Shown here: one piece after another, positions 1 through 8,769 of the stretch | Numbering within the stretch: the stretch's first letter is position 1 | Layout of the letters: each line of letters opens with the position of its first letter | NCBI GenBank assembly: GCA_012514145.1 | Contig: JAAZAV010000019.1 | Coordinates: 1-64,000, forward strand | DNA length: 64,000 nucleotides | Reading direction: 5' to 3' | DNA from: Clostridiales bacterium | Lineage (GTDB): Bacteria; Bacillota; Clostridia; Oscillospirales; CAG-272 | The notes under the pieces: generated by a model | Seen by the model: only the letters and a program-made list of their open reading frames with translations | Told to the model about the DNA's origin: nothing | Database searches by the model: none | Translations under genes and position numbers: made by a program

Positions 1-69
1 AAGTGGGTCACCCATTTTACTGAGCCTGTCAAGGCGATTATCTTCGGCAAAAAAATTTATCTGTTTCAT
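1..69 (-). CDS. IS5-type transposase, N-terminal fragment (cut by window edge)
   Basis: An ATG on the minus strand at 69 opens a frame of 23 codons that runs off the left edge without a stop. It ends in the short run LSKMGDPL. An N-terminus of this kind, with Leu-Ser-Lys followed by Gly-Asp-Pro-Leu, is typical of IS5-family DDE transposases, as I know them. A TATAAT-like hexamer lies about 8 bases upstream of the ATG. The catalytic domain is outside the window, so the family call rests on a short stretch plus the terminal sequence beside it. Confidence 0.55.
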   Translation of the reverse strand, partial: MKQINFFAEDNRLDRLSKMGDPL

Positions 70-124
70 AGGTATATTATATCATATTTGGGCGAATATT
101 GCATGAGGTTTTTAGAGATGCCCT
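1..124 (-). mobile_element. Right end of an IS5-like insertion sequence
   Basis: Read on the minus strand, the solute-binding protein gene departs from its paralogues just after its TYCIYY motif. The sequence then continues with GGGCATCTCTAAAAACC (from about 123), which resembles the terminal inverted repeats of IS5-group elements, and reaches the transposase start about 55 bases later. The other end is outside the window, so target-site duplication and element length cannot be checked. Confidence 0.55.
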
Positions 125-812
125 TATAGTATATGCAGTATGTCTGGGTCATTGCCGAAAGTCCGAAGGCGCCTATAGCCAGGAAGCAGACGTCATTTAT
201 CGTGAGCACTTCATTATTTGAAGGAGACCACCAGGGCTTGTCGAAGTCCACATTGTCCACTTCGCACCAGTTGGTGAAGGTACCCGACGCAGCGACGCCG
301 CCCAGCGCAATTACATGCATGCTTCCCAGGTCGTATGCGTCCTCGCCTGCCGACACGCTGTTGCGCATGAAGCTGAGGCAGTTGCTGTTGGTGTCCTCCT
401 TGACTATACTGACGGTACAATTGAAGCGCTCGGACACGCGCAGATTGCGGTCATATACGGCGTCGTCGATAACGTCGCCGGTGGCTTCCTCAATCACAAG
501 CAGCCGTCCGCGGCCTACCTCGAGACCGCTGCCGCCCTGGTCTACCACACAGCGGAAGTTATAGCCGCCGAAGTCGTATTCGCCCAGCTCATCGGACACA
601 AGCGCCCGCGCCTCCAGGGGATCGAGAGCTTCGGTCTCGGCCGCCGTTTCGGTTGTATCGGCTTCGGTTGCATCGGCGATTGCTGTCAAGGCGCCGTCGG
701 AAACTGAACCTGTACCGGAGCCTCCCGAGCAGGCCGTAAACGCGGTGATTAAAAGCGCCGCGGTCAGAATAAGCGCCGCCGCGCGCCTGAGATTAAAAGT
801 GAAAAATACCAT
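66..812 (-). pseudogene. Extracellular solute-binding lipoprotein, disrupted by an insertion sequence
   Basis: First half of a family 1 solute-binding protein that would capture a ligand outside the membrane. The ATG at 812 follows a GGAG site at 6 bases and leaves a clean lipoprotein signal with Cys28 in FTAC. A Ser/Thr/Glu linker follows, then the family landmarks SAGEDAYD and DKPWW shared with five other proteins here. The match ends at TYCIYY; the last roughly 19 codons are read from the insertion sequence. About 230 residues are present against about 490 in intact paralogues, so the C-terminal lobe is lost. It has its own strong promoter. A further open frame upstream of the ATG is not needed. 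Confidence 0.8.
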
Positions 813-843
813 ATCGGTCTCCGTTTCAACAAAAAGTACCGAT

Positions 844-872
844 ATTATATCAAAACAAGGCGCTCTTGTCAA
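844..872 (-). promoter_or_regulatory. Sigma-A promoter of the disrupted solute-binding protein gene
   Basis: On the minus strand TTGACA (872-867), a 17-base spacer and TATAAT (849-844) form a perfect consensus, 32 bases before the ATG at 812. Confidence 0.8.
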
Positions 873-945
873 CTGCCGTTTCGTCGATTTAACAAGTTAT
901 TAACGCGGTATTTCGTGCTTTTTGCCAAACGGATTCAGCCTGAGA

Positions 946-2424
946 CTATTCCAGCGCCGCCAGCTGGTCAAGGGTCTTCTGCATGGCCGCGAGAGCCGCT
1001 TCTTCCTTCGAGGCATACTGGGAGGCGAAGGTGTTGTTGCGGCTTGTGGCGCAGCCGGAGTAGATTGAATAGAGGTCGCCCCAGCCGAAGACCACGCCTA
1101 TATCAAAGGTCTTGGAGGCGAAGATTATATCCAGCATGCCGGCTGATTCGTCGTCGCGTGCCGACTTGGTTTTGAGCTGCAGCTCATAGTAGGCGGGAGT
1201 GAGAATATACATCGATTCGCATGCCATAACCTCAAGCACGAGCGAGGTGCTGTCCACCTCCCGGCAGGTGATCGGCACCGCCATCATGGCCGCGTTCCAA
1301 ATGCTCAGGGTGTGGTAGTAGCGGTCCTGGTCCGAATCCATCTTGGGCATGGGGAGAATTCCGAAGTCGGCGTCCATGTTGCGAAGTTTGGGAACGTCAT
1401 GCATGGCGCCCTCCCGGAAGAGCATCTGGTCGTTGACGAAACAGTTGCTCCACCACTCCGTCCAGACGTTCGACACGTTCTTGATGTCGGAGGTGAAGTG
1501 GGTCACGGTCTTGTCGCCGATGCTCGCCATCATGACCTCCATTGCCTTGACGCCCCTGTCGGTGTTCATGGTGAGATAGGGCAGGTCGTTCTCGTCCTTG
1601 CCCGCCACCTTGACGCCGCAGCCTATAATAGCGGTGTATGCGTTGTAGCCTTCGGTACCGTAGCCGTAGATGTCCTCCGGGTCGCACATGCCGTTGTTGT
1701 TAACATCCTGATAAACATCACGTGCCAATGAAGCGAAGGTCTCAAAGGTCCATTCGTTGTCGTAGACATACTGATACAGATTGCCAAGCTGGTAATTCTC
1801 CGCCATCCGCTTGTTGAATATCACGCAGTAGAGCCCGCTCTTGGGGCCTATCATATGCTCGCCGTAGGTGAAGTAGAGCTTATGAGCCAGCGACAGGTCG
1901 TCGTTGGCAGCCTTATCCCACCAGGGCATATCGAAATCCTGGTATTTCAGCTTGTAAAAGTCGTAAAGCATGCCCTCAACAGCCAGGGGCGCTGACTTTG
2001 TCAGACCGTCATAGTAGACGTCGTATACATCGTCCCCCGCCAATATGGACGGCTGAACTATTGACACGGGCGCGCCGTTGGGGTCGGGGGTGAATTTGAT
2101 GGTGAAGTTGTACTTTTCCTCAATCGTCTGGTTGCGGCGGAATACCGCGTCGTTCAGCAGGTCGCCGTCCTCGGCTTCCGAGTAAACATCCCTGACGCCG
2201 AAGGATCCCGTCGACACCGCCTTGGCAATAAAATGAATCTCCCAGCCGTTGAGATTCTCATCGGGCACGTCGGCGTATAGCCGGGTCTCCTCGGTCTCCT
2301 CCGGCACCGTCTCGGCTGCTGTGGTCACGGCGGCGTCATCCTTCCCGCCGCATGCCGCAAGCAGCTGAACAAGCAGGACCGACAGCAGCAGAAGCGCTGT
2401 TAATGTGTTTCTTTTTGACTTCAT
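946..2424 (-). CDS. Extracellular solute-binding lipoprotein (family 1)
   Basis: Intact 492-residue lipoprotein, probably a substrate-capturing component on the outer face of the membrane. Signal peptide with lipobox LAAC, lipidated Cys25, then an acidic Thr/Glu linker. Landmarks shared with the paralogues here are GDDVYDVYY, DMPWWDKAAND near residue 165, a calcium-loop-like DVNNNGMCDPED near residue 240, and TPAYYELQLKTK near the C-terminus. AAGGAG lies 8 bases before the ATG. No ABC permease or ATPase gene is adjacent, so the ligand and transporter are unknown; the surrounding carbohydrate genes suggest an oligosaccharide. Confidence 0.9.
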   Translation of the reverse strand: MKSKRNTLTALLLLSVLLVQLLAACGGKDDAAVTTAAETVPEETEETRLYADVPDENLNGWEIHFIAKAVSTGSFGVRDVYSEAEDGDLLNDAVFRRNQTIEEKYNFTIKFTPDPNGAPVSIVQPSILAGDDVYDVYYDGLTKSAPLAVEGMLYDFYKLKYQDFDMPWWDKAANDDLSLAHKLYFTYGEHMIGPKSGLYCVIFNKRMAENYQLGNLYQYVYDNEWTFETFASLARDVYQDVNNNGMCDPEDIYGYGTEGYNAYTAIIGCGVKVAGKDENDLPYLTMNTDRGVKAMEVMMASIGDKTVTHFTSDIKNVSNVWTEWWSNCFVNDQMLFREGAMHDVPKLRNMDADFGILPMPKMDSDQDRYYHTLSIWNAAMMAVPITCREVDSTSLVLEVMACESMYILTPAYYELQLKTKSARDDESAGMLDIIFASKTFDIGVVFGWGDLYSIYSGCATSRNNTFASQYASKEEAALAAMQKTLDQLAALE

Positions 2425-2485
2425 ATGAACTTCTCCTTATTTTATATATAACCACGGCTTACACGGTATCAGCCGCTCTCCCGTC

Positions 2486-2514
2486 ATTTTACATAATCTG
2501 TCGCTCGATGTCAA
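2486..2514 (-). promoter_or_regulatory. Sigma-A promoter for the solute-binding protein at 2424
   Basis: TTGACA (2514-2509), 17-base spacer, TAAAAT (2491-2486) on the minus strand, about 60 bases before the start codon. Confidence 0.7.
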
Positions 2515-2641
2515 TATGCGGGCGGTGAATATTTACTTTCAGCTATAAATCGCTCTGTGTGAAGCTTACTTGCGGCAGGTTGATTCTTAACACAATTCAT
2601 GCGGAACTTCGCTCGTATTTACTGTTTGTTAATATTTGATT

Positions 2642-2663
2642 GCATAATAATTAACCATTATGC
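2642..2663. promoter_or_regulatory. Inverted repeat upstream of the third solute-binding protein gene
   Basis: GCATAAT and ATTATGC are separated by 8 bases, 50 bases ahead of the ATG at 2713. It could be an operator. No consensus promoter is clear on the plus strand here. Confidence 0.3.
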
Positions 2664-2712
2664 GGTACTATGTACAAAAATAATTTAGACAGCGAGGGTT
2701 ATAATTAACATC

Positions 2713-4184
2713 ATGACTAAAAAGATCGCAGCCGTAATGCTTACGGCGGCTATGCTGATTTCGCTTCTTGCATCCTGCGGCGGAAACTCCGGCAAGGACG
2801 ACGTCCAGACAACCATAGCGCAGCTCACCGAGGCTGAGGAGACAACCGGAACCGATCTGACTCACGACCTGCCCGACGACCTGAAGCTGAACGGTGAGAC
2901 TATAAACATCTGGTACTTCACCAAGAACTCCGACGTGTCCGAGAAGTTCCTCGACATTCAGGGCGAGCTCAACGGCGATATCGTGGACGAAGCGCTCTAT
3001 TACCGCAACCTGAGGGTAGAGGAGCGTCTGGGGTGCGACCTTGTATTCACCGACACCGGCGTCGCCTCCAGCGATGTGGGCAACGAAATATCCAAGATGA
3101 TAATGACCGGCTCCACCGAGTATGATATCTTCAACGTGGTTCAGTGGAACAGCGCCAAGTACGTGGTGAACGGGCTCTATCTCAACATCATCGACATGCC
3201 CTATGTGGACATCGAAAAGCCCTGGTGGTCCGCCTACTACACCAACGAGATGAACATCGGCAAGAACAGCCGCTACTTCTTAGTGGGCGACATCTCAATC
3301 GACACCATACGCTGCATCAGCTGCATGTACTTCAACAAGAACCTGTTCGAGAACTATTACAGCAGCCCCGACGACCTCTACGCCCAGGTGCTGGACGGCG
3401 CCTAGACCCTGGACAGCCTCTACACCTATACCGAGGGCGCATACAAGGACCTGAACGGTGACACCAAACCCGACGCGAAGGATCAGTTCGGGCTTCTGAC
3501 CAACAACTACAATAATATCGACATCATGTACTACGGCGCCGGCGCCCGAGCCACCGCCCGTGACAGCGATAACCTCACCGTGCTTGACGTGAACAATCCC
3601 CGTACCGCCTCGGTGATGGAGAAGATTTACGCCCTCTGCTACGACAATCAAGGTACCTTTATCGGCGCGCCCCTTGACAACACCAAACACTTCAACGACG
3701 GCTATGCCCTCTTTCTTATGGGTTCCTTTACAGCTCCGAGCTGCTCCGCTCAATGGAAAACGACTACGGCATTATTCCGCCCGCCAAGTTTGACGAGGAG
3801 CAGGAGAACTACAGCGCCGTCGTTCATGACATCGCCACCCTCATCTGCCTGCCCCAGACCTGCGCCAAGCTGGATCAGTGCGGCGCGGTTCTCGAGCTCA
3901 TGGCATACGAGAGCTGGAAGGACGTCACCCCCGCCTACTACGAGACGGCTATGAAAACCAAATACACCCGCGACCAGGCTTCATCACAGATCATCGACAT
4001 CATCCACGACAACGCCATGACCGATATCGCCTACGCCTTCGGCGACAACTTCAACTCAATGGGCTATATAGCCAGAAGGATGATCTCGGGCAAGAACAGC
4101 AACTTCACCTCCTACTACGAGTCAAATGAAGCTGCCGCCCTCACCAAGATGCAGCAGCTGATTGACGCATTCCTCAATCTGTAA
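2713..4184 (+). pseudogene. Extracellular solute-binding lipoprotein with a nonsense codon and a frameshift
   Basis: A full-length family 1 solute-binding lipoprotein is readable only in three pieces. Residues 1-230 carry the signal peptide (lipobox LASC, Cys22) and the EKPWW motif. A TAG at 3403-3405 replaces the Trp expected in DGAWTLD, judging from paralogues. The same frame resumes with a DLNGDTKPDAKD loop and runs to about 3735. There the match jumps to another frame (LYSSELLRSMENDYG), a net loss of one base or gain of two, and continues to TPAYYETAMKTKYTRD and the stop at 4184. It is either a decaying gene or sequence error at two sites. The upstream ribosome binding site is weak. Confidence 0.85.
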
Positions 4185-4240
4185 GCTCTGCGGATTATCT
4201 GCCTGTCTGCTCAAGAATTTTTATATAATCAGCCGAAAAT

Positions 4241-4283
4241 CGACCGGAACATCAGAAAATGACGTTCCGGTCGTGTTGTTTTT
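4241..4283. terminator. Terminator between convergent genes
   Basis: CGACCGGAAC (4241-4250) and GTTCCGGTCG (4264-4273) form a 10-bp stem with a 13-base loop, followed by a T-rich run. It separates the broken solute-binding protein gene from the isomerase gene on the other strand. Confidence 0.75.
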
Positions 4284-4300
4284 CAATAGATTTATAACTG

Positions 4301-5173
4301 CTAAATTGTCGGTTTTTCGGTTTTCGCCGCGTTCTCCTCTTCGATTTCGGCGAGGATTTTCAGAATGCCGTCACGGGCGGTGAGGATATCGGTGAGCTGC
4401 TTTTCTCCCGAGATCTCGCGCTCCACCACGAAGGGTCCGGTGTAGCCCGAGGCAACCAGACGGCGGATATAGACCGGGAAATTGACCCGTCCCTCTCCGA
4501 AGGGCACCTCACGTCCCAGACTGCGGCCGTCGGTGGGATATAGACCGTCCTTGATGTGGGTGTTGCGGACGTACTTGCCGAAAACGTCCACGGCGTCCGC
4601 CGGATTAGCCTTGCCGTAAAGTATAAGGTTGCCCGAGTCAAGGTTTATGCCCAGGTTGGGCAGACCGATCTCCTGGATCATGCGCAGCAGCACCACCGGC
4701 GTCTCCTGTCCGGTCTCGAAGTTGAAGTACTGACCCCGGGGCGCTATCGAGCGGGCGATGTAGCGCAGGGCGCCCACCATCTCGGTATGCAGCGGGTCGC
4801 CGGGATTCTCGGGCAGGAAGCCCACATGCATTGTGATGTCGGTGACCCCCAGCCACTCGGCGAACTCACTGGCGCGGAGCACCTCGGCGATGCGTATCCC
4901 TCTCCAGCCGGGGGGCACCAGTCCGATGGTGACCGGACCGTAGACGAAGTTCCACTCGGCGGGGCCCGACACCGAAGGCCAGAAGCCGGAAATGCGTATG
5001 CCGAACTCCTCGGAGGCGGCTTTTATCTCGGCTGCCAGTTCCTTAGTGTACAGGGAGGGCGAAGCGCCCATCTGACAGACGTTCAGGTCGTTGTCGGCGA
5101 AGAGCTTGAAGCGGGCGCGGATATCCTCACCCGCGCGGTAGTGGAACATCGCTCCTATTTCGTATTTTTTCAT
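4301..5173 (-). CDS. Sugar phosphate isomerase/epimerase (xylose-isomerase-like TIM barrel)
   Basis: A 290-residue cytoplasmic TIM-barrel protein of the AP-endonuclease-2/hexose isomerase group, which moves carbonyl groups or inverts centres in sugars with a divalent metal. Candidate metal ligands fit the family order: Glu in NFETGQET, Asp in NLDSGN, His in NTHIKDG and Glu near the C-terminal VVERE. I chose the ATG at 5173 because AAAGGA lies 10 bases before it; an ATG at 5197 would overlap the preceding gene. It is the last gene of a four-gene operon with a dehydrogenase, a GH32 protein and ThuA, a common set in sugar catabolic loci. The substrate is not evident. Confidence 0.85.
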   Translation of the reverse strand: MKKYEIGAMFHYRAGEDIRARFKLFADNDLNVCQMGASPSLYTKELAAEIKAASEEFGIRISGFWPSVSGPAEWNFVYGPVTIGLVPPGWRGIRIAEVLRASEFAEWLGVTDITMHVGFLPENPGDPLHTEMVGALRYIARSIAPRGQYFNFETGQETPVVLLRMIQEIGLPNLGINLDSGNLILYGKANPADAVDVFGKYVRNTHIKDGLYPTDGRSLGREVPFGEGRVNFPVYIRRLVASGYTGPFVVEREISGEKQLTDILTARDGILKILAEIEEENAAKTEKPTI

Positions 5174-5180
5174 CGTTTTG

Positions 5181-6185
5181 TTATCCTTTACTGTCATATA
5201 TTACATTTACCGGTTCCCCGTCTCTGTCCGCCGATTCCCGGGCACAGAGGGCGGCTCGGGTCGATTCAAAGAGATTCCGGGCGCTGAGCCGGCGGTTTGC
5301 CTCCGCTTCTTCGTCGGTGCCGTCCAGCAGGTCGGCGAAGATATCCCGGGGCGGGTCGAGGGGAACCTCATTGCCGTTCAAGAACGCCTTCCCGCCTGTC
5401 ACCTCGAGCCATCCTCCGTCTCCCATAAGCCGCAGGCGGTCGTCGCCGTGGGTCGGGGAATTTTCGGGGCGCAGCATGTCGGTGGTGACGGTGGCTATGG
5501 CGCCGTCCTCGAGTGAGAAGCGCATTACTGCGGCGCTCTCCATGGTGCCGTTGCCCCTGTTGGCGGCGCGGCTGTGGAGGGCGGACACATCGGCGACCCG
5601 GCTGCCGGTGAGGTGGCTTATCCAGTCTATGGCGTGGATCGACACCCAGGGGATCAAGCCGCCGTAGAGAGCGCGGTCGGAATAGAAGGGCGGCCGCGTA
5701 CCCATCTTGTAGGACTTCTGACCGTTGACCAAGATGATTCTGCCTATCCTGCCCTCCCGCACCAGCCGCTCGGCCGTGACAAAGGGCGCCTCATAGCGTA
5801 TGCCGAACATGCCGCCCAGCCGTATGCCGGAATATTCGTCCTTCGCCCGCTTCCATGCCGAAATCAGGCGGTCAAGACCGGCGAATTCGGTTGCGGCGGG
5901 CTTTTCGAGGAATACCGAGATTCCCCGCTCCAGCGCGGCGCAGGCATAGTCACAGCTGCGCGAGAAAATTGTGTTGATGACAGCCACGTCGGGCGCGACC
6001 GCGTCAAAAATCTCGTCAGCCGGATATTCGGCAGTCTCGATCCCCCGTCCGGCGAGGGCGCTTTTCAGTCTGTCGATATCCTCGCCTTCGGTGACGGCGA
6101 TGCCGGGAACGGTTATGCCCCGGGCGGTTATCGACGGCAGCGCGTAGCCGTAATGTCCCGAACTGCCGATTATTACTGCTTTCAT
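5181..6185 (-). CDS. Gfo/Idh/MocA family oxidoreductase
   Basis: A 334-residue NAD(P)-dependent dehydrogenase acting on sugars or cyclitols. The N-terminal Rossmann fold starts MKAVIIGSSGHYG, where the usual GxGxxG becomes GSSGHYG. The family EKP motif is present as FLEKPAATEF around residue 95. The C-terminal alpha/beta domain holds VSIHAIDWISHLTG. The start has AAGGAC upstream. It sits 22 bases after the GH32 stop and 7 bases before the isomerase ATG, so the genes are probably co-transcribed. Oxidation by this enzyme and isomerisation by the next would be a plausible pair of steps; this is inferred from context. Confidence 0.85.
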   Translation of the reverse strand: MKAVIIGSSGHYGYALPSITARGITVPGIAVTEGEDIDRLKSALAGRGIETAEYPADEIFDAVAPDVAVINTIFSRSCDYACAALERGISVFLEKPAATEFAGLDRLISAWKRAKDEYSGIRLGGMFGIRYEAPFVTAERLVREGRIGRIILVNGQKSYKMGTRPPFYSDRALYGGLIPWVSIHAIDWISHLTGSRVADVSALHSRAANRGNGTMESAAVMRFSLEDGAIATVTTDMLRPENSPTHGDDRLRLMGDGGWLEVTGGKAFLNGNEVPLDPPRDIFADLLDGTDEEAEANRRLSARNLFESTRAALCARESADRDGEPVNVIYDSKG

Positions 6186-6207
6186 GTTGTTTTACCGTCC
6201 TTCGTTT

Positions 6208-7725
6208 TCAGCAGGGATTCGTGCCGTGCATCGACCACACCTTGCAGCCGGTGAGGGTCGCGCTTCCCTCTGCGATGAGCGAAATAACCTCCGAACCGGG
6301 GGAATTGTATACCCGCCGACAGACAGCCCGGCGGTTGTCGGCGTACACCTCGGCGACAGAGCGATCGAAGAAGATGTCAAGATTAAGCATACCGTCCTCC
6401 GACACCGTGAAGGGCGCGGCTTCGCGCACGCGCCGCCCCTCGGGTCCGCTCTTCCGGGCGTCAAAGACCAGCTCGTTCGTTTTACTGTCGAAATATATGT
6501 CGGTATACTCGCTACCGTCGGGGGAGGCGCAGATTCGCAGTCCTGCCCTGCCGCCGCCCCGCAGGTCGAATCCCGCCTTTAATCGGAAGGCGTCGGGGGT
6601 CTCGGGGATATACAGACCGCCGGGAGCAAGCCCGGGATCGCGCTCGTTACACATAAGGCTGTCAAGCTCGGGTACGGGCGCCATGCGCAGTTCCTCACCT
6701 TCAAGCCAAAGCAGCCGCGGGAAGGAGTATACTCCCGTCCAGCCGAAGCGGTTGAACTCGTCGCCCCGGTTATCGGTGAGCCACGCCCACATTATATGGC
6801 GGTTCCTGTCGTCCACCAAAGCCTCGGGAGCGAAGAAGGTGTTGTCTACCCATGACATTCTACCGTGGCTCTCGGGGATGAAACGTTCGTTTTCAAGACG
6901 CCCCACATAATACTGACAGCCTTTGTTATGTGAAATGAAGAGCTGAAGATATTTCCCGGTGAACTCTCCTCCCTCCGGCTTGTCGTACAGCGGCAGGAAT
7001 GAGGGGCACATGTCGTCCTCCGAGTCGTCGGGCGCCCCGGGAAAGCCGGTCATGCGGCTGTAGAAGCGGTGGAGATATTCCCAGTTTATAAGGTCGTCGG
7101 AACGGTATAGCTCCGTCCAGTCGCCCCGATATTCGGCGGGGCTGTCGGGACTGCGACCGTATTTGTCGAGGACACAGAGATTCCCCAGCTGCATGTAGTA
7201 TCGTCCCTCCGCCTTCCATATATTGGAGGGGTCGGCACAGCCGGTGTGGACGGTTTTCCCGTCGGCCTCGATATCCCGTATGCCCCAGACGGTGGAATCC
7301 ACGGCTATCGGTTTCATGCGCTCCCACACCACATAGGGCGGGGCCGAACGCGCCATTCCTATGCCGCTGTGGTCGCTGCCGTCCTTCGCCGCGAACTTCC
7401 AGAAGGTGAGATAGGCGGTGCCGTCATCGTCAAGGAAGGCGCCTCCCGAGAAGCAGCCTTCGTCACCGTCTATGCCGGTGAGGGCATCGGGGAGCTGCCG
7501 CCAGTGAAGCAGATCGGCCGAGACCAGATGTCCCCAGTGATAGGCGGCTGTATGATGATTGCGGTAGAGGTACATCAGGTGATACTGCCCGTCGGCGAAG
7601 AAGGCGCCGTTCGGGTCGCCGGGCATGCCGCAGCCGTAGGGAATGGCGAAATGCCAGGCGGGGCGGTGCCGGTCGGCAAGCAGGAGTTCGGAGTATCTGC
7701 GTGCGTTATTGCTGATTTCAACCAT
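6208..7725 (-). CDS. GH32-type glycoside hydrolase with an altered active site
   Basis: A 505-residue protein with the GH32 five-bladed propeller plus C-terminal beta-sandwich layout. Family members cleave beta-fructosides such as sucrose, levan or inulin. The nucleophile block reads GDPNGAFF (Asp37), with YHWGHLVSADLLHW after it. The usual Arg-Asp-Pro block is ADP in GCADPSN. The usual Glu-Cys acid/base block is replaced by SEDDMCPSF, so Glu stands three residues before Cys instead of next to it. There is no signal peptide, so the substrate is probably small and cytoplasmic. GGAGG lies 5 bases before the ATG. It may belong to a divergent GH32 branch with another substrate. Confidence 0.8.
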   Translation of the reverse strand: MVEISNNARRYSELLLADRHRPAWHFAIPYGCGMPGDPNGAFFADGQYHLMYLYRNHHTAAYHWGHLVSADLLHWRQLPDALTGIDGDEGCFSGGAFLDDDGTAYLTFWKFAAKDGSDHSGIGMARSAPPYVVWERMKPIAVDSTVWGIRDIEADGKTVHTGCADPSNIWKAEGRYYMQLGNLCVLDKYGRSPDSPAEYRGDWTELYRSDDLINWEYLHRFYSRMTGFPGAPDDSEDDMCPSFLPLYDKPEGGEFTGKYLQLFISHNKGCQYYVGRLENERFIPESHGRMSWVDNTFFAPEALVDDRNRHIMWAWLTDNRGDEFNRFGWTGVYSFPRLLWLEGEELRMAPVPELDSLMCNERDPGLAPGGLYIPETPDAFRLKAGFDLRGGGRAGLRICASPDGSEYTDIYFDSKTNELVFDARKSGPEGRRVREAAPFTVSEDGMLNLDIFFDRSVAEVYADNRRAVCRRVYNSPGSEVISLIAEGSATLTGCKVWSMHGTNPC

Positions 7726-7800
7726 ATTGCCTCCGAATCGTTTGGGGGAGCGGAACAGCTTCCCCCGGTGTCAGGGCTTTACTTTAAGTGTCGGATGCGG

Positions 7801-8475
7801 TTACCGGGCAGCCCAGAGCATGCCGCGGCGCATAAGCTCCTTCGCTTCGGGGATATCAAAGACCTTGTAGGTATGACCCAGGGAGTTATAGAAGACCTTG
7901 CCCTTGCCCCAGCGGCGCGTCCAGACCACCGGCACATCGACCACGCCGTTTGCGGCATAGGGGCCGTCGGCTACCGGGAAGCGGGTGGTGGCGAGAACCT
8001 CGTTCGACGGATCCACATGGACATAATACTGCTCCGAGGAGACGCCGAAGTCGGGAATGCCCGCGACAATGGGATTGGAGGATGAGCGGATATTTACCCG
8101 GTAGGGGGTGCCGTCGTTGCCGGGATGGGCGACCCACTGTCCGCCGGTCATGAACTGCCACTCGGTGGAGTCGCGGAAGGAGTCGCACATGCCGCCGTGA
8201 CAGCCGGCAAGACCCACACCCGACGCCACGGCTCGGGAGACGTTGCCGCACTGCTCGTTCGAGATTTTGCCCATGGTCCACATGGGAATTATCAGGTTCA
8301 GCGACATGAGGGCGTCAAGATCCTCATAAGCTGCCAGCGTGTCGCTCATCGTGACCTCGAATCCCTCGCTGAGAAGGATATCGCGAAAGAGCTCGCCGGT
8401 TTCCTTAGGGGTGTGGCCGTCCCAGCCGCCCCATACTATTAAAGCGGTTTTTGACATTAAAGCGACTTTTGACAT
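7801..8475 (-). CDS. ThuA domain protein (trehalose utilisation family)
   Basis: A 224-residue cytoplasmic protein of the ThuA, class I glutamine-amidotransferase-like fold. ThuA proteins accompany 3-keto-sugar and trehalose/sucrose pathways; the exact reaction is not settled. Visible are WGGWDGHTPKETGELF at the N-terminus, the GLAGCHGGMCDSF elbow region and a C-terminal VVWTRRWGKGKVFYN. I placed the start at 8475 because GGAGG stands 8 bases before it. The first 36 bases are an imperfect tandem copy of an 18-base unit, giving MSKVALMSKTAL. First gene of the operon running down to 4301. Confidence 0.85.
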   Translation of the reverse strand: MSKVALMSKTALIVWGGWDGHTPKETGELFRDILLSEGFEVTMSDTLAAYEDLDALMSLNLIIPMWTMGKISNEQCGNVSRAVASGVGLAGCHGGMCDSFRDSTEWQFMTGGQWVAHPGNDGTPYRVNIRSSSNPIVAGIPDFGVSSEQYYVHVDPSNEVLATTRFPVADGPYAANGVVDVPVVWTRRWGKGKVFYNSLGHTYKVFDIPEAKELMRRGMLWAAR

Positions 8476-8530
8476 AATAACTGCCTCCGTTAAGTGTTTT
8501 TTATTACTTGACAATGATGTTTACGGGAAG

Positions 8531-8560
8531 ATTATAGCATATATGCCGGGCTTTTCGCAA
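8531..8560 (-). promoter_or_regulatory. Promoter of the ThuA-GH32-dehydrogenase-isomerase operon
   Basis: TTGCGA (8560-8555), 18-base spacer, TATAAT (8536-8531) on the minus strand, 56 bases before the ThuA ATG. Confidence 0.65.
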
Positions 8561-8661
8561 CAGGCAAAAGCATAAAATAGTATATCGTAACCGACACAGG
8601 CGCAGATATAGCCGCAGCTCCATTTATAACCGCGGCAATTGTAAATTTCTCGCATATTACC

Positions 8662-8690
8662 TTGTATATTAGCGATCTTTATGTTATGAT
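8662..8690 (+). promoter_or_regulatory. Promoter of the C39-like lipoprotein gene
   Basis: TTGTAT, 17-base spacer, TATGAT, ending 80 bases before the GTG at 8770. It diverges from the ThuA promoter. Confidence 0.6.
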
Positions 8691-8769
8691 TAGCAGTGTG
8701 TGCGCATTCGGCGCGCAGTATACATTCGATTAAAGACTTCAATAATATAAAATACGAGGATAAGTCAAA

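Noticed and set aside
3403-3405. TAG read as a coding codon (recoding or pyrrolysine)
   Set aside because: A frameshift further on in the same gene and an intact Trp in paralogues point to simple decay. No tRNA or recoding element is visible, and other genes here do not show in-frame TAG.
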